59,825 nucleotides of DNA from Syntrophaceae bacterium UBA2210 (GTDB taxonomy: Bacteria; Desulfobacterota; Syntrophia; Syntrophales; UBA2210): contig DCUQ01000038.1 of the NCBI GenBank assembly GCA_002327865.1, forward strand, positions 1 to 59,825, given 5' to 3'. Numbering within the stretch: the first letter of the stretch is position 1; every line of letters begins with the position of its first letter. Under the pieces are notes generated by a model, which worked only from the letters and a program-made list of their open reading frames with translations, had not been told where the DNA came from and searched no databases. Position numbers and translations under genes: made by a program. Positions 35,095 to 44,530 of this stretch are shown here, piece after piece.

Positions 35095-36162
35095 ATGGAT
35101 CAGATATGTGCAAGAGCCGGGAAAAATGTTTATGAGCTCATACAGGATGGCGGATTCAGTTTTGACAAGATCACCACATATGTAGGCGCGGCTTCGGGGC
35201 CGAGGTGGCTCGTGGCCAGCGGGTTCGATCTTTCGCTCCTTGAGAGCGAGGTCATGGGTAACAGGCTTCCCGTTGTGCTCGTGGGTTCATCGGCGGGCGC
35301 GATGCGATTTGCCGCCTGGACACAGCCGGAACCTGAAAAGAGTTACAACAAGCTTATCGATGCCTACATCTCAATGAGTTTTACCAGGCAGGACAGCCCC
35401 GGGAATATTTTGCATGCCATACGGGGTGTTATAGATACGTATATCGATGATGACGCCGTTCCTTTCGCGTTGGTCAACAAGAAATACCGGCTGGCGATAA
35501 TTACTGCCCGTGCGAAAAACCTTGCGTCTTTCGATACGAAATGGTTGCAGATGCCGGTTATCGGAACAATGTTTCTTTCCAATATCGTGCACCGCCGTCT
35601 TATCCACATGTTCTTCCAGAGAGTTGTCTTTCACAACAGCCCGATACCTCCGCCTTTTTGTCTGGACCGCGACTTCCGGGGACAGGCGGTAGCTTTGAAT
35701 AAGGTAAATTTCAAACATGCGATCCTTGCTTCGTCGGCTATCCCCCTCGCGGTTACGGGTGTCAGAGACATATACGGCGCTCCGAACGGTACCTATCGTG
35801 ACGGAGGGCTCATAGACTATCATCTCAACCAGAAATATGCCGGCGGTAACGGTTCGATCACACTCATGTTTAACCATCAGGAGCGTGTAATCCCGGCGTG
35901 GCTGGACAGAAAGCTGAAATTCAGACAACCGCCGGAAAGATATCTGGAGGATCTTTTGCTTGTTTATCCTTCGGATGACTTCATGCGTAAATTACCTTAT
36001 TGCAGAGTGCCCGATCGCGAGGATTTCAAGCGCTATGTCAATAATCCGTCAGGCAGGATACGAAACTGGCGGCGGACGGTCGACGTGTCGAAAAATCTCG
36101 GGGAAACGTTCCTGGAGCTTGTAGCGGGCAGGAAACTGCGTGATGTTGTAAAGAGGATATGA
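35095..36162 (+). CDS. patatin-like phospholipase family protein
   Basis: The 355-residue protein has the Ser-Asp dyad of patatin hydrolases: S66 in the nucleophile elbow GSSAG and D236 in RDGGLIDYH. The oxyanion-hole region before it (about 30–36, GAASGPRW) is variant compared with the usual G-G-G-x-R/K. The ATG chosen has GGAG six bases upstream; a start 75 bp further up lies within the divergent proA promoter area. It probably cleaves membrane lipids or acyl esters. A radical-SAM gene follows four bases after its stop, so the two are co-translated. Confidence 0.85.
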   Translation: MDQICARAGKNVYELIQDGGFSFDKITTYVGAASGPRWLVASGFDLSLLESEVMGNRLPVVLVGSSAGAMRFAAWTQPEPEKSYNKLIDAYISMSFTRQDSPGNILHAIRGVIDTYIDDDAVPFALVNKKYRLAIITARAKNLASFDTKWLQMPVIGTMFLSNIVHRRLIHMFFQRVVFHNSPIPPPFCLDRDFRGQAVALNKVNFKHAILASSAIPLAVTGVRDIYGAPNGTYRDGGLIDYHLNQKYAGGNGSITLMFNHQERVIPAWLDRKLKFRQPPERYLEDLLLVYPSDDFMRKLPYCRVPDREDFKRYVNNPSGRIRNWRRTVDVSKNLGETFLELVAGRKLRDVVKRI

Positions 36163-36165
36163 GAT

Positions 36166-37131
36166 TTGGAACCCGGATACGTAAGTCTTTTCAGAAAGGG
36201 GATATTGGAAGAAAGGGCCGGTATCCTGGACGGTGTCCTGAAGAGCTGTGTGCTTTGTCCTAGGAAATGCCGTGTGAACAGGACCGCCGGTGAAAGGGGA
36301 TTCTGCGATCTCGATAACAGGGTCATGGTTGACAGCGCTCTGGCTCATTACGGTGAAGAACCCGTGCTTTCCGGGAAAGGCGGTTCGGGAACCATCTTTT
36401 TCTCATCCTGTAACATGCGGTGTATCTATTGCCAGAACAGGCAGATCAGCCATAAGGCCGCGGGCAGGGTAATTAATTCCGGGGAGTTGTCACGTATCAT
36501 GATAAGACTTCAGAATGAAGGTTGCCATAATATTAACGCGGTTACACCGACACCGCATCTTCCGGGAATAGCAAGAGCACTGCTTAGCGCCGCCCGTGCT
36601 GGGCTTTCCATACCTTTCGTCTATAACTGCGGGGGATATGAAAACAGTGACATGATAGGCATACTCGACGGTGTTGTCGATATATATCTGCCCGATTTTA
36701 AATATGGCAACGACAGAAGCTCACTCGAATTCTCAGGTGTCGGCGATTATTTTTCCAATGCTGTTCAGGCGATAAGTGAGATGGTCAGACAGGTGGGCGA
36801 CTGTCTGGAGATCGAAGGGGGAGTCGCTAAGCGGGGCGTGATTATACGACATCTGGTATTGCCGGGAATGGTGGAGAACAGTATGGAAGTACTCGAAGCA
36901 ATAAAACGGAATATATCGACATCGGTTTTTCTGAGCATCATGTCTCAGTACACCCCGGTTCGTCCCGTTGCCGGCCATCCGCTGCTCGGGAGGCGGGTGA
37001 CAAAGGAAGAGTATGACAGGGTTGTCAACGAGGCCCTGGATATGGGATTCGACAACCTCTTTGTGCAGGAAGTTGATGATTACCAATTGACGCCCGATTT
37101 CGACAACGATACTCCGTTCAAGTGGGAGTAA
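36166..37131 (+). CDS. radical SAM protein, PflX/PflA-like
   Basis: The 321-residue product belongs to the COG1313 PflX group, related to pyruvate-formate-lyase activating enzymes. The SAM/4Fe-4S motif is SCNMRCIYC (C82, C86, C89). A second cysteine set near the N terminus (C28, C31, C35, C47) may bind another cluster or metal. Translation starts at a TTG with AGAGGA eight bases upstream, four bases after the patatin stop. No glycyl-radical enzyme is nearby, so its substrate is unknown. It converges on lolA, with 49 bp between the two stops. Confidence 0.88.
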   Translation: MEPGYVSLFRKGILEERAGILDGVLKSCVLCPRKCRVNRTAGERGFCDLDNRVMVDSALAHYGEEPVLSGKGGSGTIFFSSCNMRCIYCQNRQISHKAAGRVINSGELSRIMIRLQNEGCHNINAVTPTPHLPGIARALLSAARAGLSIPFVYNCGGYENSDMIGILDGVVDIYLPDFKYGNDRSSLEFSGVGDYFSNAVQAISEMVRQVGDCLEIEGGVAKRGVIIRHLVLPGMVENSMEVLEAIKRNISTSVFLSIMSQYTPVRPVAGHPLLGRRVTKEEYDRVVNEALDMGFDNLFVQEVDDYQLTPDFDNDTPFKWE

Positions 37132-37180
37132 CTTACGGATCGGCAATTTCTTGTATGAGAGGGGATTCGCTGAACTAGTT

Positions 37181-37876
37181 TCACTGAATCGCATGTACTT
37201 CCACACCCGGCGGAGGGGAAAAATCGAACAACTCATCCGGGGGGTTGATGTTGAACTTGATATTGCTGAAAGTAAGGCTGGTGGTGTTATCGTACATGTC
37301 GGTAAAAACACATTGTATGATACGGAAGTTGTTCTTATCCACAGTCAGCGACAGTGTCTTGATGCCGGATTCGTATTCGCGTGGCGCAAGGGTTATAACA
37401 TAGTTCTCTTCTTTGTCCCTGGCACCGCCTGGGGGAAAGGCGATATCGAAATCGTCCTTGAGGCTGCCGATACCGGTGAGAAACCGTATGGTCATCTTTG
37501 ATGAGAGAACCGTATGTGCGTCCTGGACATACGCGATATTATCGTCCGGTATGTACAGCCATGCCTTGCGGGAATTTATGACCAGTTTCTTCATGGATGG
37601 TTTTGCATAATCCCAGAGCATTTTTTCGGGTTTTTTCAGATAAACCCTGCCTTCTTCTCTCTCCGTTCTGCCGATTGATTTAATAGTCGCTTCCTGTACA
37701 AAATCCGCCTCGAAATCCACTGTCTGATCATAGGCCGTCTGTATCTTCCCGGTAAGCTCATCGAGAGGCAGTGACTTAGAGAAGACATTCGTACCCGGGA
37801 GAATAATTACGGTGATGACGGCCAGGGCCAGGAGAGTCCTGCCCCGCCGGAAAAATGTAATCAAACGGTCTGCCAT
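37181..37876 (-). CDS. lolA: outer-membrane lipoprotein carrier protein LolA
   Basis: LolA is the periplasmic chaperone that ferries lipoproteins from the LolCDE exporter to the outer membrane. The product of about 231 residues has a Sec signal peptide (basic start, hydrophobic core LLALAVITVIILPG) and the half-open beta-barrel sequence, with family markers FVQEATIKSIGRTEREEGRVYLKKPEKMLWDY in part and a WLYIPDD strand. An ATG six codons earlier is possible; neither has a convincing ribosome site. The several lipoproteins in this window would be its clients. Length is slightly over the usual 200 because of a longer leader. Confidence 0.9.
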   Translation of the reverse strand: MADRLITFFRRGRTLLALAVITVIILPGTNVFSKSLPLDELTGKIQTAYDQTVDFEADFVQEATIKSIGRTEREEGRVYLKKPEKMLWDYAKPSMKKLVINSRKAWLYIPDDNIAYVQDAHTVLSSKMTIRFLTGIGSLKDDFDIAFPPGGARDKEENYVITLAPREYESGIKTLSLTVDKNNFRIIQCVFTDMYDNTTSLTFSNIKFNINPPDELFDFSPPPGVEVHAIQ

Positions 37877-37939
37877 AGTCTGTAATATAAGCATGTAATA
37901 ACAGGGATATAATCTTAACTATCCGTTATCGTTAGGTAT

Positions 37940-37970
37940 ACCGCATTGCCTAAATTTTGGGCAATGCGGT
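37940..37970. terminator. perfect 11-bp hairpin between ilvE and lolA
   Basis: ACCGCATTGCC and GGCAATGCGGT form a perfect 11-bp stem with a 9-nt loop rich in T. It lies between two genes read on the minus strand, so it may terminate the ilvE transcript. No T run follows the stem on that strand, so a rho-independent mechanism is uncertain. Confidence 0.5.
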
Positions 37971-38085
37971 GTAAGGTATCGTCAACAGGGTCTTTACATA
38001 TGTTACCAACAAACTTATCAACAGGCTTGTACACATTCCTGTGGATTGCCTGACCCGGTTTACGGGAGACGGATTTAAGGTGCTG

Positions 38086-39162
38086 TTACCCGAAAATCTT
38101 TATCCTCCAGCCGAACGGATCTTCTTTCTCCCCGTACTGTATCTGCAGGATTTCGTTGTACAGTTTTTCGGTCAGTGAGCCTGTGTCGCCGGTGCCGATT
38201 ATATGCTCTTTCCCCTGGTAGTAGATCTGTCCCACCGGCGATACGATAGCGGCGGTTCCCGAAGCGAAAATTTCCGTGAGAATTCCTTCGTCGTTCAGTT
38301 TCAACAATTCATCGATCGACAATCTTTCCTCCCGCACGTTGATTCCCCACGACCTTGCCATCCGTATCACGGAATCGCGCATAATACCCGGCAGAATACT
38401 TCCGGAAAGCGGAGGAGTTATCAGATCGTCTCCGACGACGAAGAAGATATTGCTCGTTCCCACCTCCTCGACATATTTTCGTTCCTGCGCGTCGAGCCAC
38501 AACACCTGGGTATACCCCATTTCCAGCGCTTCCTGACTCGCGTAGAGACTGGCCGCATAATTACCTGCCGCTTTACAGTCTCCGACACCTCCCCTTGCAG
38601 CCCTGACATATTTCTCGCTCACATATATCTTCGTCGGGCCGAATCCTTCCGGATAATATGCTCCGACCGGGCCGACAATTATAAAGAAGAGGTATCGGGC
38701 CGAAGCGTGCACTCCCAGAGCGGCTTCCGTGGCGATCATTGCCGGTCTTATATACAACGATGTGCCCGTATCGTGCGGTATCCAGTCTTTTTCCAGAAGT
38801 ACCAGTTTTTTCAATCCCTCCATGAACAGATCCGCGTCGATATGCGGCATGCACAACCGTTCCGCCGAGCGGTTCATGCGTTTTATGTTTTCTTCCGGTC
38901 TGAACAGATAAATGGCGCCGTCCTTGCCTTTATACGCCTTCATTCCTTCGAATATCTCCTGTCCGTAATGGAGGCACATGGACGCTGGATCGAGTGACAG
39001 GGGTCTGAAAGGTTCGATTGAAGCATTGTACCATCCCGTTTTAGTTTCGTATTCAACGATAAAGAAATGATCGGTAAATATCTTTCCAAACCCCAGCTTC
39101 GATTCATCCTCCGGTTTTTGTTTCATCTTTCCCGGATCGATTTTTGTGACCTTGATTTCCAT
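38086..39162 (-). CDS. ilvE: branched-chain amino acid aminotransferase IlvE
   Basis: IlvE transfers amino groups between glutamate and the keto-acids of leucine, isoleucine and valine, using PLP. The 358-residue product belongs to the longer class-IV type (BCAT type II, about 355 residues): the PLP lysine is in GDCKAAGNYA, and YVEEVGTSNIFF and LSGSILPGIMRDSV are the cofactor and substrate segments. AAAGGAAAACC precedes the ATG. A strong sigma-70 promoter lies about 85 bp upstream, so it is transcribed independently of comM. No other ilv/leu gene is in the window. Confidence 0.95.
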   Translation of the reverse strand: MEIKVTKIDPGKMKQKPEDESKLGFGKIFTDHFFIVEYETKTGWYNASIEPFRPLSLDPASMCLHYGQEIFEGMKAYKGKDGAIYLFRPEENIKRMNRSAERLCMPHIDADLFMEGLKKLVLLEKDWIPHDTGTSLYIRPAMIATEAALGVHASARYLFFIIVGPVGAYYPEGFGPTKIYVSEKYVRAARGGVGDCKAAGNYAASLYASQEALEMGYTQVLWLDAQERKYVEEVGTSNIFFVVGDDLITPPLSGSILPGIMRDSVIRMARSWGINVREERLSIDELLKLNDEGILTEIFASGTAAIVSPVGQIYYQGKEHIIGTGDTGSLTEKLYNEILQIQYGEKEDPFGWRIKIFG

Positions 39163-39246
39163 TTCGGTTTTCCTTTCAAAATATCTTCGGCTTTTGCACA
39201 GTTCCGAATTATTGTACGGTCTGTCTTTTTATGCTAATCGTCAGAA

Positions 39247-39274
39247 ACTATATGCAAATATGTCAGACTGTCAA
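39247..39274 (-). promoter_or_regulatory. strong sigma-70 promoter of ilvE
   Basis: On the minus strand a perfect TTGACA is followed after 16 bp by TATAGT (five of six). Transcription would start near 39240, giving an untranslated leader of roughly 78 nt. It lies between the comM stop and ilvE, so it serves ilvE. Confidence 0.75.
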
Positions 39275-39293
39275 GGGCAAATAACGGTGTCGT

Positions 39294-40820
39294 TCAGATT
39301 GCTTCTCTATCGAGAGCTCTGTATTGAATGGCTTCCGATATGTGGGGAGGGCGGATGGTTTCTTCACCCTCGAGGTCCGCGATTGTTCTGGCTACCTTAA
39401 GTATCTTGGTATAAGCCCTGGCGCTAAGACCCAGCATGTCAACCGCCATTTCAATCAACTTTTTCGAGTCTTCGTTGAGGACGCAGTATTTCTTTATCTG
39501 CCGGTTGGACATTCCCGAGTTGCAGAGGGTGCCGCTCTTAAACCTGTCATGCTGGATATCCCTCGCTTTGTTTACCCGCTTCTTTATGACTTCGGATAAT
39601 TCTCCTCCGGATTCACGGGATAAATCGTTGTATCCTATGGACGGGACTTCGAGGTGTATATCTATCCTGTCCAGTAAAGGACCGGATATCCTGGATCTGT
39701 ACTGTCTTATCTGGCGCGGAGTGCATGTACACTGCCTTTTGGTGTCGGTAAAAAAACCGCACGGGCATGGGTTCATGGCGGCTACGAGCATGAATCTGGC
39801 GGGGTAGGTTGCCGAAGCGGAAGCCCTCGAGATGGTTATATGCCCGCTTTCCAGCGGCTGTCGCAGGACCTCCAGGACATTCCTTTTGAATTCGGGCAGT
39901 TCATCCAGGAAAAGAACGCCGTTATTGGCAAGGCTTATCTCTCCCGGTCTGGGTATATGTCCTCCTCCTACCAGTCCCGCATCGGATATGGAGTGGTGAG
40001 GCGCGCGAAACGGCCTTACGGCCAGCAGGGATTCTTCTTTGGTCAGCAACCCGGCTACGGAATGAATCTTAGTCGTTTCGATTGCTTCTTCGAGAGACAG
40101 GTCGGGCAGGATTGTCAGGAGACGCAGGGCCAGCATGGTCTTGCCCGAACCGGGCGGGCCTATCATGATAATGTTGTGCCCGCCGCCGGCCGCCACCTCC
40201 ATTGCCCGCTTTGCCTGGTTCTGCCCGTTTACCTCGCTGAAATCGAAAGGGTAGTGGAGGTTTCGTGAGAACAGATTTGATATGTCTGCTTCCGTCGGGT
40301 AAAGCTCTTTTGTGCCGTTAAGGAACTCAACTACTTCGTGCAGGTAGTCGACGGCGATCACGGCTATTTTGCCTACAATTGCGGCTTCCCCGGCGTTTTC
40401 TCTCGGAAGTACTATACCTCTCAACCCCATGTTCGCAGCCTGGATCGCAGCCGGCAAGGCGCCGTGTATGCCTTTAACGCTTCCATCCAGAGATAATTCC
40501 CCGGCGAACATGTATCCGGACAGGCATTCCTTCCGTATGATACCCTGTGCCGACAGGATGCCCACCGCTATCGGAAGATCAAAACCGGTACCCTCTTTTT
40601 TAATGGCCGCCGGAGCCAGATTGATGGTCACCCTGTTTCCGGGAAAACTGTAACCGGAATTTCTTATGGCGGATTTTATTCTGTCCTTGCTCTCTCTCAC
40701 AGACGCGTCGGGGAGGCCGACTGTGAAAAACTGTGGTAATCCCCGTGAAACGTCGACTTCCACATCGACCGGATAAGAATCTATGCCGATTATGGCACTG
40801 CTCGTTATCTTGACGATCAA
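39294..40820 (-). CDS. comM: Mg-chelatase-like AAA ATPase ComM/YifB
   Basis: ComM is a hexameric AAA+ helicase that helps branch migration during integration of transformed DNA. The 508-residue protein has an N-terminal Lon-like domain (GLPQFFTVGLPDASVRESKDR), the Walker [11 protein letters not shown], Walker B GVLFLDELPEF and a C-terminal Mg-chelatase domain with YPARFMLVAAMNPCPCGF. A TTG with GGGAGG ten bases upstream gives the family-like start MIVKITSSAIIGID. A GTG three codons earlier is almost inside the ribosome site and is less likely. It is a stand-alone gene between a BON lipoprotein and ilvE. Confidence 0.92.
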   Translation of the reverse strand: MIVKITSSAIIGIDSYPVDVEVDVSRGLPQFFTVGLPDASVRESKDRIKSAIRNSGYSFPGNRVTINLAPAAIKKEGTGFDLPIAVGILSAQGIIRKECLSGYMFAGELSLDGSVKGIHGALPAAIQAANMGLRGIVLPRENAGEAAIVGKIAVIAVDYLHEVVEFLNGTKELYPTEADISNLFSRNLHYPFDFSEVNGQNQAKRAMEVAAGGGHNIIMIGPPGSGKTMLALRLLTILPDLSLEEAIETTKIHSVAGLLTKEESLLAVRPFRAPHHSISDAGLVGGGHIPRPGEISLANNGVLFLDELPEFKRNVLEVLRQPLESGHITISRASASATYPARFMLVAAMNPCPCGFFTDTKRQCTCTPRQIRQYRSRISGPLLDRIDIHLEVPSIGYNDLSRESGGELSEVIKKRVNKARDIQHDRFKSGTLCNSGMSNRQIKKYCVLNEDSKKLIEMAVDMLGLSARAYTKILKVARTIADLEGEETIRPPHISEAIQYRALDREAI

Positions 40821-41015
40821 ATCAGGCACCTCCCGGTAGCGTTTTTGCAGATCGCTTGCACTGCATGGAAGGGAATACCCGCAGGTATTCGTCTGCGTTA
40901 TGATGCGATATGACAGGCCACACTGAACTGATTTAACAAACGAACGGCGTGCTGTTAAGGTTTACAGGCTGAAATTGAAAGTAAGCGTGTGGCAACGGAT
41001 TTGTAACCGGCGTTG

Positions 41016-41327
41016 CTACCTGATCTTAAGAAGATTTTTTACCTCGCGTACACCGGCTACCGAACCGGCCACCTCGGTCGCGTGTTGTTTTATTTCCAGG
41101 GTCTTTACGGCTCCGATAAGTGTCACCTCTCCCTCGAATGTTGAAACGGAGATGGCGAGGCCGGTTAATATCTTGTCTTTGAAGAGTTTTGTTTTGACCT
41201 GAGTTGTAATGCTTGCGTCGTCGATGACAACACCTGCGGTTCTCCCTGCCGGAGTTTGACAGCTGCAGATCACGGCAAGGATCAGTATCGATAAGGCTAA
41301 TAGAATAAATTGCTTGCCTCTGATCAT
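41016..41327 (-). CDS. BON-domain lipoprotein (OsmY-like)
   Basis: The 103-residue protein has a lipoprotein-type leader ending ICSC and one BON domain (about 40–103) with the pattern TTQVKTKLFKDKILTGLAISVSTFEGEVTLIG in part and a final AGVREVKNLL. BON domains bind phospholipid membranes and are often induced by osmotic stress. The ATG chosen has GGGAGAG seven bases upstream. The lipobox is imperfect (cysteine at -2), so lipidation is probable but not certain. It is divergent from murI. Confidence 0.85.
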   Translation of the reverse strand: MIRGKQFILLALSILILAVICSCQTPAGRTAGVVIDDASITTQVKTKLFKDKILTGLAISVSTFEGEVTLIGAVKTLEIKQHATEVAGSVAGVREVKNLLKIR

Positions 41328-41468
41328 GATATACTCTCCCTGGTTTTTGAGAAACAATACTCTTTTCCCCTGCAGGTTGTCAATAACGAAAACAAGATGA
41401 ATAATCTGCCTGTACGCCGGGAATATTCCCCGCTTGTATTTATATGCCGGGGGGTCATTAAAGATAGA

Positions 41469-41496
41469 TTGACAAATGATGCGGCTTGAATCTAAA
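41469..41496 (+). promoter_or_regulatory. possible sigma-70 promoter of murI
   Basis: A perfect -35 TTGACA is followed after 16 bp by TCTAAA, a four-of-six match to the -10 box. It lies 60 bp before the murI GTG. The -10 is poor, so the call is tentative. Confidence 0.4.
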
Positions 41497-41557
41497 TATC
41501 CGGAAGGAATCCGGCGGTTCGCCAGGCATTGAAATCTTCCGCAGAGGGTAAGAAAGA

Positions 41558-42376
41558 GTGATAGGATTTTTTGATTCGGGATTCGGTGGATTGACGGTAT
41601 TGAAAAGTGTTGTCAAAAAGTTGCCGGAATACGATTATCTGTATCTCGGTGACAGCGCGAGAGTCCCTTATGGAGTGTGCTCATCGGAAACGGTGTATGC
41701 TTATACACTGCAGGCTGTTGATTTTCTCATGAAGATGGGATGCCGGCTCGTTGTAGTTGCCTGCAATACCGTATCTTCCGGGGCTTTAAGAAAGATACAG
41801 CAGGAAATTCTGCCTGGTCTGTATCCCGACAGGAAAATACTCGGTGTAATCAGGCCGTCCGCCGAGGAGATAGCGGAGAAACGGTGTAAAAAAGTCGGCA
41901 TATTTGCCACGGAGCGGGTTGTGGAATCCCGGATTTACACAGAAGAACTTGAGAAGCTCGATCCTTCGATCGAGATATTCTATCAGGCATGTCCGCTTCT
42001 GGTACCGATAATCGAGGCGGGCAGACATGATGAGCAGGTTTCCGAAACAGTTGTATCCGGATACATTGACAGGCTGTTCGGCCAGAGTGACGCGATAGAT
42101 ACGATACTCCTGTCTTGCACCCATTACCCGATACTGTATGAGACTTTCAGAAGGCACATTCCCGTTCACGTGAAGATTCTCAGTCAGGGGCCGATCATAG
42201 CCTGTAAACTCGCAGATTATCTCGTAAGACACCCGGAAGTCGAAGAAAGGATTTCCAGAGAGGGTGCCAGGGAGTTCCTTTCCACCGGTTCCCCGGAGGC
42301 GTTCAGCCGGCTCGCGAGTCTGTTTTATGGAGAAGCGATACGTTCCAAACAGGTAACACTCGGGATCCCTGGTTAA
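41558..42376 (+). CDS. murI: glutamate racemase MurI
   Basis: MurI converts L- to D-glutamate for peptidoglycan. In the 272-residue product the two catalytic cysteines are C69 in VACNTVSS and C187 in LLSCTHYP, with the D6-S7 pair in FFDSGFGG at the N terminus. Translation starts at GTG with AGAGGG about nine bases upstream. It is a single gene, followed by a GC-rich 6-bp hairpin (42390–42410) without a T run before the convergent GYD gene. All family residues are present. Confidence 0.95.
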   Translation: MIGFFDSGFGGLTVLKSVVKKLPEYDYLYLGDSARVPYGVCSSETVYAYTLQAVDFLMKMGCRLVVVACNTVSSGALRKIQQEILPGLYPDRKILGVIRPSAEEIAEKRCKKVGIFATERVVESRIYTEELEKLDPSIEIFYQACPLLVPIIEAGRHDEQVSETVVSGYIDRLFGQSDAIDTILLSCTHYPILYETFRRHIPVHVKILSQGPIIACKLADYLVRHPEVEERISREGAREFLSTGSPEAFSRLASLFYGEAIRSKQVTLGIPG

Positions 42377-42499
42377 TATATCCGGTGTCGCCGGGTATGG
42401 CCTGCCCGGCCTTAGATATAGAGTACTCCTTTGATTGTCGCATGTCCGCGACCGGTAACTCGATCGTGGGGCGTAGGATGGTAGTGGTCGCGATGCGGA

Positions 42500-42799
42500 T
42501 TAAGGCTTTGTATCCGCCCCGGATACGACCTGCCTGTCAAATTCTTCAACATCTACTACCGGTTCTGTTGTAAAGGAAATTCCTGTCATTTTCCGAAGGG
42601 CCAGCGATGCCGACATGGCCTTTGCTACGTCCGGGAAAGCAACCGTGAATACAAGATCATGCGCACCGAGTACTGCATACATGGATTCGATTTCTCCGCC
42701 ATGCCTTTCGATGAGGTCTATCACCTTTTTTGTGCGTTTTTTGCTTATGCCCTGAAGTGCCTCGGCCGAGTACTTACCAAATAGTAAAAAAAGAGGCAT
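42500..42799 (-). CDS. GYD domain protein
   Basis: The 99-residue single-domain protein matches the GYD family, small alpha-beta ferredoxin-like (dimeric alpha-beta barrel) proteins of unknown function. Visible features are the start LFLLFGKYSAEALQGISKKRT in part, the GGEIESMYAVLGAHDLVF segment, and PDVAKAMSASLALRK. A run of Gs just before the ATG serves as ribosome site. No operon partner is evident. Confidence 0.85.
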   Translation of the reverse strand: MPLFLLFGKYSAEALQGISKKRTKKVIDLIERHGGEIESMYAVLGAHDLVFTVAFPDVAKAMSASLALRKMTGISFTTEPVVDVEEFDRQVVSGADTKP

Positions 42800-42992
42800 G
42801 ATATTCCCCCTTTCGTTTAATGGTGTGCATTAAAGTCGCTCCGCGGGGTCGAGTGTGCCGGGAACGCTGTTGATCCCGGCGATTATATCATCCGTCCTGT
42901 CGAATTCCCAGAGCTTTGCCGAACCGTAAATTATTTCTTCCTGTTGTAGCCCTAAATGAATTGCCAGGCATATGCGACCGTGTGTATTTCTG

Positions 42993-43625
42993 TTATCTCA
43001 TGTTTAAAAAATCTTGATCGTATATAGCCGACGAGGGAATTATCCCCTCTCGTATTATAACGGGAATATCGGCAGTGACATCCACAATAGTGGAACCCGC
43101 GCCTCCCGGAGTTCTACCTCCGTCGATAACCGCATCCAGATCTTTGCCGATGCAGTCGATCACTTCTTCAACCGAAACGCATTCTTTCCGGCCGGAGCGG
43201 TTGGCGCTGGTCGCTGTGATGGCGCCGGAGAGGCCTTTCGCAAGAAGGGTTGCGGTGGGATTGCTGGACAGGCGAATGCCGATTTTTCCGGTTTTTGCCG
43301 TCAGCTTCGGGGGAACCTTCCGGGATGCCGCAAAGAGCAGGGTAATTCCCCCCGGCCAGAAACGATCCATGAGGCGTTCGGCTGCCGGAGTGATGTCGTT
43401 TGTGAACTTCACGAGATCTTTACGATCCCCTATGATAATGGAAACGGGTTTATTGAAATCCCTGCCCTTGATAGCGTATATCTTTTCTATAGCCTGCGGG
43501 TTTCCGATATCTGCACCGATGCCGTAGAAGGTTTCGGTAGGGTAGGCCACAACACCTCCCTCCTCCATAATATCGATGGCCCTTGCTATCGATTTGCTCG
43601 AATTTATTTTTATTACAGGTGTCAT
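42993..43625 (-). CDS. tsaC: L-threonylcarbamoyladenylate synthase (TsaC/Sua5 family)
   Basis: This enzyme makes threonylcarbamoyl-AMP from threonine, bicarbonate and ATP for the t6A modification of ANN-decoding tRNAs. The 210-residue protein has the YrdC fold with YPTETFYGIGAD, the lysine-rich KGRDFNKPVSI motif, FWPGGITLLF and SNPTATLLAKGLSGAITATSANRSG in part. It has only the YrdC domain; the extra Sua5 domain is absent, hence TsaC. It lies 45 bp after the purE stop on the same strand, so the two may be co-transcribed. Confidence 0.93.
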   Translation of the reverse strand: MTPVIKINSSKSIARAIDIMEEGGVVAYPTETFYGIGADIGNPQAIEKIYAIKGRDFNKPVSIIIGDRKDLVKFTNDITPAAERLMDRFWPGGITLLFAASRKVPPKLTAKTGKIGIRLSSNPTATLLAKGLSGAITATSANRSGRKECVSVEEVIDCIGKDLDAVIDGGRTPGGAGSTIVDVTADIPVIIREGIIPSSAIYDQDFLNMR

Positions 43626-43670
43626 TGCTCACACAGTACAGTATAAGTGGAAGAACAGCGCAGGGCCCGT

Positions 43671-44168
43671 CTAGAGCGTCTGTTGCTTTTTCTCGATGGT
43701 GTCGGCCATATCTCTGATATAGGCATCCAGTTGTTTTTTCAGAGTCTCATTTCCCAGCGAGAGTATCCTGGCTGCCAGCAGTGCGGCGTTTTTCGCCCCC
43801 GGTTTTCCGATGGCCATCGTGGCCACGGGTATTCCCCCCGGCATCTGCACTGTGGAAAGGAGAGCGTCGAGTCCCCGGAGGGAAGACGAGTCGATCGGAA
43901 CGCCGATTACGGGCAGTGTTGTCTGTGAAGCGATGACACCCGCCAGATGCGCCGCCATTCCCGCCCCGACGATAATAACTTTAACGCCCCGCCGGGCAGC
44001 CCCTTCCGCGAACAGAGATGTCCGCTCCGGCGAGCGATGCGCGGATGTCAGGAACAGCTCATGAGGTATATGGAATTGTTCGAGAACCGATGCCGCTTCC
44101 TTCATTATGGAAAGGTCGGAATCACTTCCCATGACGATGCTTACCAGGGCTCCTCTTTTTTCTTGCAT
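43671..44168 (-). CDS. purE: N5-carboxyaminoimidazole ribonucleotide mutase PurE
   Basis: PurE acts in de novo purine synthesis, giving carboxyaminoimidazole ribonucleotide. The 165-residue protein has the phosphate loop MGSDSDLSIM, H44 in the active-site SAHRSPERT segment, and VGAGMAAHLAGVIAS. A preceding GGGGAGAC is the ribosome site; an in-frame start 120 bp up would add a spurious hydrophobic leader. No purK is adjacent. Whether it is the class I mutase or the class II carboxylase (no PurK needed) cannot be decided from the visible motifs. Confidence 0.93.
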   Translation of the reverse strand: MQEKRGALVSIVMGSDSDLSIMKEAASVLEQFHIPHELFLTSAHRSPERTSLFAEGAARRGVKVIIVGAGMAAHLAGVIASQTTLPVIGVPIDSSSLRGLDALLSTVQMPGGIPVATMAIGKPGAKNAALLAARILSLGNETLKKQLDAYIRDMADTIEKKQQTL

Positions 44169-44336
44169 TGTATTCTGTCTCCCCTGAAAGAAAAATATCA
44201 ATACTGCCGTGAAAGATACCGTAATTGAAACGAAAAAGCCAGTTTCATTTATCGATGTTCTTACTGTCGATGTTTCCGGTACTAACACAGGGCCGAATCA
44301 TTATCTGATTCCGGCCCGTTGCGGGTTTATCGACAC

Positions 44337-44364
44337 TTGACAATAATTTGATGTGTAATAGAAT
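44337..44364 (+). promoter_or_regulatory. strong sigma-70 promoter of the nitroreductase gene
   Basis: A perfect -35 TTGACA is followed after 16 bp by TAGAAT (five of six). It lies about 165 bp before the nitroreductase ATG and is the only good promoter in the purE–nitroreductase gap, so it may drive this gene and the enoyl-CoA hydratase behind it. Confidence 0.7.
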
Positions 44365-44530
44365 ATATCGTAGCTTACCTGGGTAACTCCATAGCCGTGA
44401 CATCTACATGGGGCTTCGATTCAGCTTCGGGGCAAGGTCGGACGACAGGATTATTCATAAATGTTAAACCCGGCGGAAATGAATGGATCTCGCCGGGCGT
44501 AGATATTATTCAGTAAGGAGGTGCTTTACT

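Noticed and set aside
38000..38050. TTATCAACA, CAGGCTTGTACACA and TGTGGATTG sequences resembling DnaA boxes
   Set aside because: Each deviates from TTATCCACA by one or two bases, no AT-rich unwinding region or dnaA/dnaN gene is near, and the site lies between ordinary genes.
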